Below, in pieces: positions 1 through 6,256 of a stretch of 12,206 nucleotides of DNA. Numbering within the stretch: position 1 is the stretch's first letter; the number at the start of each line of letters is the position of its first letter. Source of the DNA: JAQGHB01 sp036384495 (GTDB taxonomy: Bacteria > Patescibacteriota > Saccharimonadia > Saccharimonadales > UBA4665). The translations under genes were made by a program, and so were the position numbers. The stretch spans positions 1-12,206 of the forward strand of contig DASVMD010000013.1 of the NCBI GenBank assembly GCA_036384495.1, written 5' to 3'. The notes below the pieces were generated by a model, which had not been told where the DNA came from, ran no database searches, and worked only from the letters and a program-made list of their open reading frames with translations.

Positions 1-132
1 TTACGGGTAATACTGGAAGGCCAACAATGCCGTCCTGTTGCTTTCAAAGAGGCATCAGAAGTAGGTGCTTCGTTAATCTCTTTTTACGAACTGTTAGCTG
101 ATGATCCTAGGGATAAAAATAATGAGAAATAG
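1..132 (+). CDS. C-terminal fragment of an unidentified protein
   Basis: Frame 1 is open from the window edge to a TAG at 130-132, giving 43 residues that end in DPRDKNNEK. The first part reads LRVILEGQQCRPVAFKEA, a plausible protein segment, but I do not recognise the family. The stop is only 17 bases before the recombinase ATG, so the two genes are probably cotranscribed within the same element. The true start is off the left edge. A chance open frame of this length at an edge is possible; the close spacing to the next gene and the good amino-acid composition argue for a real gene. Confidence 0.5.
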   Translation, partial: LRVILEGQQCRPVAFKEASEVGASLISFYELLADDPRDKNNEK

Positions 133-137
133 GTCAA

Positions 138-142
138 AAGGA
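138..142 (+). promoter_or_regulatory. Shine-Dalgarno of the serine recombinase
   Basis: AAGGA lies seven bases before the ATG at 150 but only four before the GTG at 147. This favours the ATG as the start. Confidence 0.6.
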
Positions 143-149
143 AGCCGTG

Positions 150-1628
150 ATGGATGCAGTTATCCTCGCCAGAGTATCGAGCAAACGCCAAGAGGATGAA
201 GGCTATTCGTTGCCAGCTCAGAAGCGACTGCTTAAGAGCTATGCTATAGACAAGAAGCTCAACCCTATCATGGCCTATGAAATTGCTGAGTCAGCATCAA
301 AGACTGAGCAACGACGGATCTTTAAGGAGGCAATGGGCTACATTGAAGCACATAAAATCAAGCATCTCATAGTTGAAAAAGTGGATAGGCATGTCCGTAA
401 TCTGAATGATGCTGTTGAGACACACGACTGGTTAATGGCAGACGAGGATAAAAGGGTGCATTTCGTTAAAGACTCTTTAGTTATGCATAAAAATTCTAAG
501 TCTCAAGAATGGCTTAATTGGGGCATCCGTGTCGTTATGGCCAAGAACTACATTGATAACTTACGCGAAGAAGCTATGAAAGGGTGGGCGGAAAAGCTAG
601 CACAAGGCTGGCTACCTAGTGTGCCGCCGCCTGGGTACATGACAGTAACTAAGGAAGGCAAGCGTATTCATGTACCAAATCCAGAAACGAAAGGCCTGGT
701 ACAGCGTGCTTTTGAGCTTTACCTTGAGCCAAGCCAGTCTATAGAGTCTGTTGCGCAGGAAATGAGACGCATGGGTTTAAAGACTCGCAAAGGGCGCCCA
801 TTCTATAAGAGCCAGGTGCAACGCATCCTGACCAATCCTTTTTATATAGGGATCAACAGACACAACGGCAAAGATTACCCTGGTGCACAAGAGCAGATAA
901 TCAGCAAAGAAGTCTTTGATGCTGTTCAGAATAAGATGCGGCGCAAGCTTCCAATAAGATACCGCCAGCATAATCCGACATTTAAGAACCTTATACGCTG
1001 CAATAACTGCGGTGGGTTAGTTACATGGCAGCAACAGAAAGGCCGTTATTACGGTACGTGCCAGCGTAAAAGTGATAAGTGTAAGGGGCGTAAATTACTG
1101 CGCGAAGATAACATCGAACAACAGATCTGTGTGATGTTAAAAGCCCTCATAAGTCCAGCTCCTGAAGTCATAGACTGGGTAGCCCAAGCCATGCGTGAAC
1201 GCTATCAATCTAACGCTGCAGATAACGAGCACATGGCTTCCTCTATAGCGACACAGATTGATCGCTTAAAGCGTATGGATGCTAACTTGTACGACGATAA
1301 GCTGTCTGGTGAAGTCGAGCCTGAACGCTATAAAGCCAAGCATTCTGAGTTTAATGCTCAGATCGTTGAGCTTGAAGATAAGCTCAGCAAGATTGATCAA
1401 ACGTTAGGTCAACGGCTACAGCAGCGCCTAGTGCTACTTGAGCTGTCGCAAAAGGCAGCAGATATATACCCCCACAAATCACCTGAACAAAAGCGAACCA
1501 TAATAACCAAACTTTTCCTAAAGCTGACCTACGACCGTGGCTCCGTATCTGTTATTTACACTGATTTTGCGCGTGCAATCGCACAAAATGTTCAAAAAAC
1601 TCATAACATCATAGGAGGTGCAAAATGA
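150..1628 (+). CDS. Large serine recombinase (site-specific integrase)
   Basis: Enzymes of this family cut and rejoin DNA through a serine phosphodiester link, integrating or excising mobile elements. The 492-residue protein has the resolvase-type catalytic domain at about residues 2-145, with the hallmark ARVSSKRQ motif (nucleophile probably Ser10, with Arg8) and a later DRHVRN segment (Arg80, Arg83). A recombinase DNA-binding domain follows at about 155-270. A zinc ribbon comes next (Cys284, Cys287, Cys304, Cys311), then a charged, probably coiled-coil stretch at about 355-425. Order and length fit an intact family member. The ATG at 150 is preferred over the in-frame GTG at 147 because AAGGA at 138-142 is then seven bases upstream. 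Its stop overlaps the start of the next small ORF (ATGA). Confidence 0.93.
   Translation: MDAVILARVSSKRQEDEGYSLPAQKRLLKSYAIDKKLNPIMAYEIAESASKTEQRRIFKEAMGYIEAHKIKHLIVEKVDRHVRNLNDAVETHDWLMADEDKRVHFVKDSLVMHKNSKSQEWLNWGIRVVMAKNYIDNLREEAMKGWAEKLAQGWLPSVPPPGYMTVTKEGKRIHVPNPETKGLVQRAFELYLEPSQSIESVAQEMRRMGLKTRKGRPFYKSQVQRILTNPFYIGINRHNGKDYPGAQEQIISKEVFDAVQNKMRRKLPIRYRQHNPTFKNLIRCNNCGGLVTWQQQKGRYYGTCQRKSDKCKGRKLLREDNIEQQICVMLKALISPAPEVIDWVAQAMRERYQSNAADNEHMASSIATQIDRLKRMDANLYDDKLSGEVEPERYKAKHSEFNAQIVELEDKLSKIDQTLGQRLQQRLVLLELSQKAADIYPHKSPEQKRTIITKLFLKLTYDRGSVSVIYTDFARAIAQNVQKTHNIIGGAK
1613..1620 (+). promoter_or_regulatory. Strong Shine-Dalgarno before the small coupled ORF
   Basis: AGGAGGTG, a near-perfect anti-SD match, lies inside the last recombinase codons and four bases before the ATG at 1625. 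Such a strong site, together with the ATGA overlap, suggests that translation really re-starts here. Confidence 0.6.
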
Positions 1629-1813
1629 GTAACCAAACCATTAAAAAAGACCCTGATAATAAGGGTCGTAAAGAGCAGGAGAAGCTGCTGCGTTCTATTT
1701 GGCTGGGGCGGAGGGATTCGAACCCCCGAATGCTGGTACCAAAAACCAGTGCCTTACCACTTGGCGACGCCCCATTGTTGCTCGCGTCGCCGAGCGGCGC
1801 CAGAACAGATTGA
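1625..1813 (+). CDS. Small ORF coupled to the recombinase, running antisense through tRNA-Gln
   Basis: The ORF has 62 codons. It starts in an ATGA overlap with the recombinase stop and follows a very strong SD. Residues 1-25 (polar, Lys/Asp/Glu-rich, beginning MSNQTIKKDPDNK) precede the tRNA. From Trp26 onward the reading is simply the antisense of the tRNA-Gln gene (RRDSNPR is the typical artefact of T-arm antisense translation), and the tail crosses the tRNA leader. I recognise no family. One reading is a genuine small element gene whose original 3' part was replaced on integration; in the circular form it would continue into the other end of the element. The other is a chance ORF. The strong SD favours the first, while the tRNA-derived C-terminus is unlikely to be functional. 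Confidence 0.35.
   Translation: MSNQTIKKDPDNKGRKEQEKLLRSIWLGRRDSNPRMLVPKTSALPLGDAPLLLASPSGARTD
1643..1667 (-). terminator. Rho-independent terminator for tRNA-Gln
   Basis: On the minus strand the stem GACCCT / AGGGTC (six perfect pairs, seven-base loop TATTATC) is followed directly by TTTTTT. It starts 33 bases beyond the CCA end of the tRNA, where a tRNA transcript should end. On the plus strand the same hairpin lies inside the small ORF and lacks a T-tract, so it should act in one direction only. Confidence 0.75.
1700..1745. other. Possible attachment-site region (tRNA-Gln 3' half)
   Basis: If the recombinase element integrated at the tRNA gene, the crossover core would be expected in the anticodon-to-CCA half, with the tRNA restored by element DNA. 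The only sequence support is position: recombinase, then 70 bp, then the tRNA 3' end. No second copy is present in the window, so the site is hypothetical. Integration just downstream of the terminator, around 1629-1642, fits almost as well. Confidence 0.25.
1700..1774 (-). tRNA. tRNA-Gln (UUG anticodon), CCA encoded
   Basis: Read on the minus strand, the acceptor TGGGGCG (1768-1774) pairs perfectly with CGCCCCA (1704-1710). This is followed by discriminator G and an encoded CCA (1700-1702). The D-arm stem is GCC/GGC. The anticodon stem CTGGT/ACCAG encloses the loop TTTTGGT, giving anticodon TTG, which reads CAA glutamine codons. The T-arm carries TTCGAAT with a G-T pair in its stem. All parts of a canonical cloverleaf are present with no disruption, so the gene should be functional even if it served as an integration target. 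A promoter lies upstream and a terminator downstream. Confidence 0.96.
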
Positions 1814-1841
1814 TTTTAGCGTAATCCGGCACATTTTACAA
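1813..1841 (-). promoter_or_regulatory. Promoter of tRNA-Gln
   Basis: On the minus strand TTGTAA (1836-1841) and TAAAAT (1813-1818) are separated by exactly 17 bases, a good sigma-70-type pair. Transcription would start near 1806, about 32 bases before the mature tRNA 5' end. It is divergent from, and about 30 bp away from, the hydrolase -10 box. Confidence 0.7.
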
Positions 1842-1871
1842 TCGTTTAAACTCGCTGGAACGCATAAAAGG

Positions 1872-1880
1872 TGCTAAAAT
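1872..1880 (+). promoter_or_regulatory. Extended -10 promoter of the hydrolase gene
   Basis: TGCTAAAAT fits an extended -10 (TGn plus TAAAAT). It ends 12 bases before the ATG at 1893, so the predicted transcript start near 1887 leaves a leader of about six bases. No clear -35 is present. No usable SD lies near the ATG. Confidence 0.55.
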
Positions 1881-1892
1881 AACAGTAATTCT

Positions 1893-2822
1893 ATGGCTCA
1901 AAAAACACCGCAATCCCCTGCTGACTATATCTCGCCGCTGAGTATCAACGGTCTGGAAGGCCGCATGCTGCACATGCCGGCCCCGGCAAAGCGAAACCGT
2001 GAAATCCTGATTGTCTACGGGCACCACGCCATGATTGAGCGCTGGTGGGGCCTGCTCCAGAACTATAACGAGTACGGTGCCGTCACCATGCCTGACCTAC
2101 CAGGTTTCGGCGGCATGGACAGCTTTTACAAGATTGGTCGTCGGCCGGATATCGACGCTTTTGCGGACTACCTGGCGGCCTTTATCAAGCTGCGCTACAA
2201 GCGCAAGCGCATCACCATTGTCGGTATTTCGTTTGGTTTTTTGGTGGCTACACGCATGCTGCAAAAATACCCCGAACTAACTAAAAAAGTCGATATTATC
2301 ATCAGTATCGTGGGCTTTATGCATAAAGATGATTTTGTGTATCCGCCGCGCCGCCGCCGCTTTTTCTCGCGCGCTACGCGAGTATTTGCCACCCGTCCGT
2401 TCGCCATTTTTATTCGCCGCTGCTGCCTGAACTCCTTTGTGCTCAAAACACTCTACACCAAGCTGCCCAACTCCAAGCGCCGCATGATCGAAGTCACCGA
2501 AGAGCAGTTCGCGGCCAACATGGATTTTGAGGTCCAAATTTGGCAGGCCAACGACGTCCGCACCCACTGGCTGACAACGAGCGAATTCCTAGAAATCGAT
2601 AATTGCACCAAAAAAATCAATCTGCCAATTCACCACGTCGTGTCGGAGCAAGACCACTATTTTAATAATGAGATCGTCAAGCAGCACATGCTGGTCGTAT
2701 TCAACAATTACCACAGTTACACTGCACGTAGTAAGGCTCACACACCAAGCATCTTGGCCGACAAAAAAGAGATGTCCGTCCTCTTGCCAACGGGGCTAAA
2801 GCGCGTGCTTGGGCGTCGGTAG
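1893..2822 (+). CDS. Alpha/beta-fold hydrolase
   Basis: The 309-residue protein shows the alpha/beta hydrolase layout. A strand and oxyanion turn YGHHAMIERWW lie at about 42-52, a DLPGFGG segment at 68-74, and the nucleophile elbow GISFG has Ser113. A late acid in SEQDHYF (Asp254) and His283 complete a plausible Ser-Asp-His triad. A strongly basic cap (PPRRRRFFSR, about 151-160) sits between the core halves. No signal peptide is visible, so it is probably cytosolic or membrane-peripheral. The family covers esterases, lipases and acyl-transfer enzymes, and the substrate cannot be read from sequence. It is followed 20 bp later by two glycosyltransferases, which suggests a role in lipid or glycolipid metabolism, but this is inference from context. 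Confidence 0.85.
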   Translation: MAQKTPQSPADYISPLSINGLEGRMLHMPAPAKRNREILIVYGHHAMIERWWGLLQNYNEYGAVTMPDLPGFGGMDSFYKIGRRPDIDAFADYLAAFIKLRYKRKRITIVGISFGFLVATRMLQKYPELTKKVDIIISIVGFMHKDDFVYPPRRRRFFSRATRVFATRPFAIFIRRCCLNSFVLKTLYTKLPNSKRRMIEVTEEQFAANMDFEVQIWQANDVRTHWLTTSEFLEIDNCTKKINLPIHHVVSEQDHYFNNEIVKQHMLVVFNNYHSYTARSKAHTPSILADKKEMSVLLPTGLKRVLGRR

Positions 2823-2823
2823 A

Positions 2824-2832
2824 TGGTATACT
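2824..2832 (+). promoter_or_regulatory. Extended -10 (TGGTATACT) before the first glycosyltransferase
   Basis: TGG followed by TATACT is a strong extended -10 in the 20-bp gap after the hydrolase stop. The predicted start near 2839 falls at the end of the SD, so a transcript from here would carry only about four leader bases. No convincing -35 is seen. Confidence 0.5.
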
Positions 2833-2839
2833 GGGAGGA
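2833..2839 (+). promoter_or_regulatory. Shine-Dalgarno of the first glycosyltransferase
   Basis: GGGAGGA lies three bases before the ATG at 2843. It would be present on readthrough mRNA from the hydrolase gene but largely lost on mRNA starting from the overlapping -10 box. Confidence 0.65.
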
Positions 2840-2842
2840 ATT

Positions 2843-3991
2843 ATGAAAATCGGACTAGTTTGCCCGTATAATATTCATCGCCCTGGCGGTGTGCTGGAAG
2901 TCGTTCTTTCTTTGAAGTCTGGCCTGGAATCACGGGGGCACATCGTTAAGATTATTACGCCCAAACCCCGCAACCACGACGAAGAACCCGAAAAAGACGT
3001 GATTTTCGCCGGTATTTCCACCGATTTCCGCACCCTGTCATTCTCCGATACCACTTCTCAGGTTTCCAGCACTGCCGACAACGAAAAGATCGACGCCATG
3101 CTGGCCGAAGAAAACTTCGATATTTTGCACTTCCACGAACCCTGGCAGCCACTGCTGAGCCGTCAATTATTGTCGCGTTCCAAGGCGGTTAACATCGGTA
3201 CCTTTCACTCCAAAGTGTCAGATGGCCGCACCAGCCGCTCCATTTTAAAAGCTGTGGCGCCGTATCTTAACTCCTGTCTCAAGTATTTGCACGTGCTGAC
3301 GGCGGTATCGGACTCCGGCGCTTCCTACGCCATTACCGTCACCGATCAGCCAATCACTATCATCCCCAATGGCATTGACCTCGCTAAATACAAAAAAGGT
3401 GCCGCCAAAGCGCCCAAAACAGACGAGCAAACCATTTTGTACGTTGGGCGGCTAGAGAATCGCAAAGGCGTTAAATACCTGCTCAAAGCTTTCCAAATCC
3501 TGTCACAAGATAATCCCGATGTAAAACTAATTATCGCCGGTGACGGCCCCGACCGCGAAAAACTTGAGCTGCTGGCCGACGATCTCAAGCTCAAAAATAT
3601 TAGCTTCCTCGGTTTTGTTAGCGAGGAACTCAAAATTGAACTAATGGCCCAGGCCACCGTCTTCTGCTCGCCGGCGCTGTTTGGCGAAAGTTTTGGCATT
3701 GTGCTCCTCGAAGCCATGGCCGCCGGCACCGTCTGCGTAGCCGGCAACAACTCAGGCTACGTCGATGTCATGCAAGACCTTGGCGGCGTATCCATTGTGA
3801 ATCCGCATGATACCGAAGAATTTGCTCGTCGCTTGCAACTCCTCCTGCGCGAAGAAGGTCTCCGCAAGCTTTGGAAAAAATGGGCCGCCGACTACGTCAA
3901 ACAATTCGACTATCCGCACGTCGTCGATCAATACGAAGAACTCTACAAAGATTCACTCAAACGCTATGGCAACTCCTCAAAAACCGCGTAA
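2843..3991 (+). CDS. GT-B family 4 glycosyltransferase, PimA-like
   Basis: This 382-residue enzyme probably moves a sugar from a nucleotide donor to a lipid or glycan acceptor at the inner membrane face. The N-terminus MKIGLVCPYN with RPGGV (13-17) and the HFHEP motif (96-100) closely follow phosphatidyl-myo-inositol mannosyltransferase PimA. The C-terminal donor domain has GRLENRKG (Arg203, Lys208, likely phosphate contacts) and the EX7E motif Glu282-Glu290 within GESFGIVLLEAMAAG. Length is typical for the family, with no membrane segment. The start is fixed by the SD three bases upstream. It overlaps the next glycosyltransferase by 26 bp. Donor and acceptor are unknown. PimA-like is a similarity of motifs, not proof of mannose or inositol use. 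Confidence 0.9.
   Translation: MKIGLVCPYNIHRPGGVLEVVLSLKSGLESRGHIVKIITPKPRNHDEEPEKDVIFAGISTDFRTLSFSDTTSQVSSTADNEKIDAMLAEENFDILHFHEPWQPLLSRQLLSRSKAVNIGTFHSKVSDGRTSRSILKAVAPYLNSCLKYLHVLTAVSDSGASYAITVTDQPITIIPNGIDLAKYKKGAAKAPKTDEQTILYVGRLENRKGVKYLLKAFQILSQDNPDVKLIIAGDGPDREKLELLADDLKLKNISFLGFVSEELKIELMAQATVFCSPALFGESFGIVLLEAMAAGTVCVAGNNSGYVDVMQDLGGVSIVNPHDTEEFARRLQLLLREEGLRKLWKKWAADYVKQFDYPHVVDQYEELYKDSLKRYGNSSKTA
3683..3721 (+). repeat. Near-identical 39-bp segment, copy 1 (see 4824-4862)
   Basis: The EX7E coding segment of the first glycosyltransferase matches 4824-4862 in the second at 38 of 39 bases. The only difference is C3706 versus T4847, a synonymous third position of a Leu codon. The flanking DNA of the two genes is much more diverged by eye. 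Confidence 0.8.
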
Positions 3992-5120
3992 AATCGGCTT
4001 GGTTATCGATACTTCGCTGGACCCAACAGATGGTGTGCAACAGTATGTTTTGAGCATTGGCGACTGGTTGAGCCAGCAAGGTCACGACGTTCACTATTTA
4101 GCCGGCCAAACAGACAAACGCAAGCTGCCTAACTTACATAGTTTGTCACGCAATATCACCGTTAGCTTTAATGGCAATCGTACCACTATTCCCTTGCCCA
4201 CCAGTAGGCGCAAATTACGCAATTTTATCCAAAAGGAGCAGTTTGATGTCTTGCATGTCCAAACGCCGCACCACCCCCTCATGGCCCAACGCTTAATATT
4301 AGCTGCCAGCCCGCAAACTGCGGTAGTCGGTACTTTCCATATCTTGCCGTATGGTGCGCTGTCACGGATCGGCACTCGCTTGCTTGGTTGGTGGCTGCGC
4401 CCCTCGCTCAAGCGTTTCGACAAAATGCTGGCCGTTTCGCCGGTGGCGGCTGAATTCGAAAAAACCAGTTTTGGACTGGATGCCGATGTACTCCCCAATG
4501 TGGTCGATTACAATCTGTTTCACAATGCAAAACCCTTGCCCGGCTACGCAGACGACACGCTCACCATCCTTTTCTTGGGCCGCTTAGTGCCGCGTAAAGG
4601 CTGTCAACTCCTTCTCGAAGCCGTTGCCCTACTCGCTCAAAAGCCTGATTTACCGAAGTTTAGAGTTGTGGTGTGCGGACGCGGCCAGCTAGAATCGTCA
4701 CTCAAACAATTAGTGGCTCAACATGACCTTCAAGACATCGTAGAATTCACTGGCTTCGTATCCGAAGAAAACAAGCCGCGGTACTACGCTTCGGCCGATA
4801 TCTCGGTATTCCCAAGCAGTGGCGGCGAAAGTTTTGGCATTGTGCTTCTCGAAGCCATGGCCAGCGGCCAGGCTGCACTCCTGGCCGGTGATAACCCTGG
4901 ATATCGCTCGGTACTATCAACCAATCCCGATCTGTTATTTGACCCCAAAAATGCCAGTCAGCTAGCAAAAAAAATCGAAACACTGCTCGTTGATAGCAAA
5001 AAGCGCCAAGCCAGCCAAGCCTGGGGCGCGGAATTCACCAAAGACTTCGACGTTGGCGTCGTGGGCGCCAAGTTATTAACTATTTATGAACAAGCATTGC
5101 GTAAACGCCGCGGGGCATAG
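3966..5120 (+). CDS. Second GT-B family 4 glycosyltransferase
   Basis: From ATG 3966 the protein has 384 residues and begins MATPQKPRKIGLVIDTS, which aligns with the start of the upstream enzyme. The longer in-frame reading from 3807 would only translate upstream-gene DNA. Key features are DGV (22-24) where the partner has GGV, TFHILPYG (123-130), GRLVPRKG (Arg206, Lys211) and EX7E Glu288-Glu296. A 39-bp stretch around EX7E matches the upstream gene at 38 positions, which supports origin by tandem duplication. It overlaps the upstream gene by 26 bp and shows no clear SD, so translational coupling is likely. The pair probably acts one after the other on one acceptor, which is inference. Confidence 0.9.
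   Translation: MATPQKPRKIGLVIDTSLDPTDGVQQYVLSIGDWLSQQGHDVHYLAGQTDKRKLPNLHSLSRNITVSFNGNRTTIPLPTSRRKLRNFIQKEQFDVLHVQTPHHPLMAQRLILAASPQTAVVGTFHILPYGALSRIGTRLLGWWLRPSLKRFDKMLAVSPVAAEFEKTSFGLDADVLPNVVDYNLFHNAKPLPGYADDTLTILFLGRLVPRKGCQLLLEAVALLAQKPDLPKFRVVVCGRGQLESSLKQLVAQHDLQDIVEFTGFVSEENKPRYYASADISVFPSSGGESFGIVLLEAMASGQAALLAGDNPGYRSVLSTNPDLLFDPKNASQLAKKIETLLVDSKKRQASQAWGAEFTKDFDVGVVGAKLLTIYEQALRKRRGA
4824..4862 (+). repeat. Near-identical 39-bp segment, copy 2 (see 3683-3721)
   Basis: This is the second copy of the EX7E segment, coding GESFGIVLLEAMA. Because even synonymous positions match, a shared recent origin or gene conversion is more likely than protein constraint alone. Confidence 0.8.
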
Positions 5121-5125
5121 ATAAT
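5120..5125 (+). promoter_or_regulatory. Possible -10 box of the AI-2E family gene
   Basis: GATAAT (five of six matches to TATAAT) starts on the last base of the upstream stop codon and ends six bases before the ATG at 5132, the same spacing as at the protease and DHH genes. The alternative signal, AGAGG at 5126-5130, is only one base from the ATG, too close for a normal SD. Readthrough from the upstream gene is also likely. Confidence 0.35.
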
Positions 5126-5131
5126 AGAGGC

Positions 5132-6256
5132 ATGCCGCTTTTCAAAAAATCAACTCACGAGTCCGTTCAAGAAGTGGCTCTCACTGTTCGCACCGAAACC
5201 TTTTTCCGCCTAGCGTTCCTAATTGTGGCTACAATCATATTACTGGGAGCACTACACAAGGCCGCACACGCACTACTGCTTATTTTTACCGCCTTTTTCC
5301 TGGCACTGGCGCTGAACGGGCCGGTTTATTGGCTTAGCCGTCACCTGCCTGGTAAGCGTAAGGGCAGTCGTTCTCTAGCAACCACCCTGTCGTTTTTGAT
5401 CGTGATCCTCCTGCTTGGAGGCTTTTTAGCAAGTATTGTGCCACCTCTCGTTAAGCAAACCGACAGCTTTGTGCATGCTGCGCCTCATCTCGTTAAAGAT
5501 TTCAGGAGCCAAAACAGCGAAACGGGTCGATTAATCCGCAAATACCACCTAGAAGGCCAGGTTAATACGCTTTCCAGTCAGCTGTCGGCGCGCCTCAAAC
5601 ATATTGGCGGCTCAGCATTCTCAACTGTTCAGCGTGTCGGTACCAGTGTTTTCTCGTTACTAACCATACTGGTATTAACCTTTATGATGCTGGTCGAAGG
5701 CCCACGTTGGCTCGGCTTTTTCCGCGAGCTAATCCCCGATAAACACCATGATGTAGCCGACCGCCTCATTAACGACATGTACCGCGTTATTAAGGGCTAC
5801 GTAAATGGCCAGGTTACCTTAGCGGCACTGGCGGCCCTCTTAATTATGCCTGCGATTCTGGCGCTTCATATTAGCTATCCAGTAGCCCTCATGGTTATCG
5901 TATTTGTCTGTGGGTTAATTCCCATGGTTGGTCATACTATTGGGGCCATCATTGTTACCTCAGTTGCCTTGTTCCATTCCACCGGCGCGGCTTTCATTAT
6001 TTTGGGCTACTACATTTTGTACCAACAGATTGAGAACTACCTGATTCAGCCCCGTATTCAGGCTAACTCTACCAATATGTCACCCCTCTTGGTGTTCTCT
6101 TCGGTCGTTATCGGTGTCAGCTTCGGCGGCCTTATCGGTGGTCTGGTGGCCATACCGGTTGCCGGGTGTATCAGAATTGCTTTGCTTGAATATCTGCGCA
6201 GCAAAAAAATTATCAGTACCCCTCAGTTTCAAGAGGTTACAACGGAAACCAAATAG
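5132..6256 (+). CDS. AI-2E/PerM family membrane transporter
   Basis: The 374-residue polytopic protein has hydrophobic segments at about 24-40, 45-63, 82-104, 172-188, 228-247, 250-281, 286-300 and 318-352. A soluble loop of about 65 residues lies after the third. Family hallmarks are GLIPMVGHTIGAI (261-273) and the QQIENYLIQPRI stretch (298-309). Named members include TqsA, linked to autoinducer-2 export, and PerM-like proteins; other members act as ion antiporters, so the substrate is not predictable. It follows the glycosyltransferases by 11 bp and is probably in the same transcription unit. Its last 20 bp overlap the convergent cysS end. Confidence 0.88.
   Translation: MPLFKKSTHESVQEVALTVRTETFFRLAFLIVATIILLGALHKAAHALLLIFTAFFLALALNGPVYWLSRHLPGKRKGSRSLATTLSFLIVILLLGGFLASIVPPLVKQTDSFVHAAPHLVKDFRSQNSETGRLIRKYHLEGQVNTLSSQLSARLKHIGGSAFSTVQRVGTSVFSLLTILVLTFMMLVEGPRWLGFFRELIPDKHHDVADRLINDMYRVIKGYVNGQVTLAALAALLIMPAILALHISYPVALMVIVFVCGLIPMVGHTIGAIIVTSVALFHSTGAAFIILGYYILYQQIENYLIQPRIQANSTNMSPLLVFSSVVIGVSFGGLIGGLVAIPVAGCIRIALLEYLRSKKIISTPQFQEVTTETK

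Larger units (their letters stand above)
1..1700. mobile_element. End of a putative integrative element next to tRNA-Gln
   Basis: The segment carries a large serine recombinase whose 3' end lies about 70 bp from the CCA end of a tRNA gene. This is a common arrangement for integrated phages, ICEs and other genomic islands, although large serine recombinases use tRNA sites less often than tyrosine integrases do. By eye the recombinase DNA is somewhat richer in A+T than the housekeeping genes to the right. The other end of the element lies off the left edge, so no pair of direct repeats can be shown. The right limit is placed at the tRNA 3' end as an estimate. It could equally lie anywhere from 1629 to the T-arm region of the tRNA. 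Confidence 0.5.

Noticed and set aside
1625..1813. The small ORF as a normal conserved 62-residue protein
   Set aside because: Its second half is the antisense of tRNA-Gln and the tRNA leader, so only the first 25 or so residues could reflect selection for a protein.
3807..3965. A 53-residue N-terminal extension of the second glycosyltransferase
   Set aside because: It is an out-of-frame reading of the first glycosyltransferase, rich in Ser, Thr and Asn, while the family N-terminus begins right after ATG 3966.
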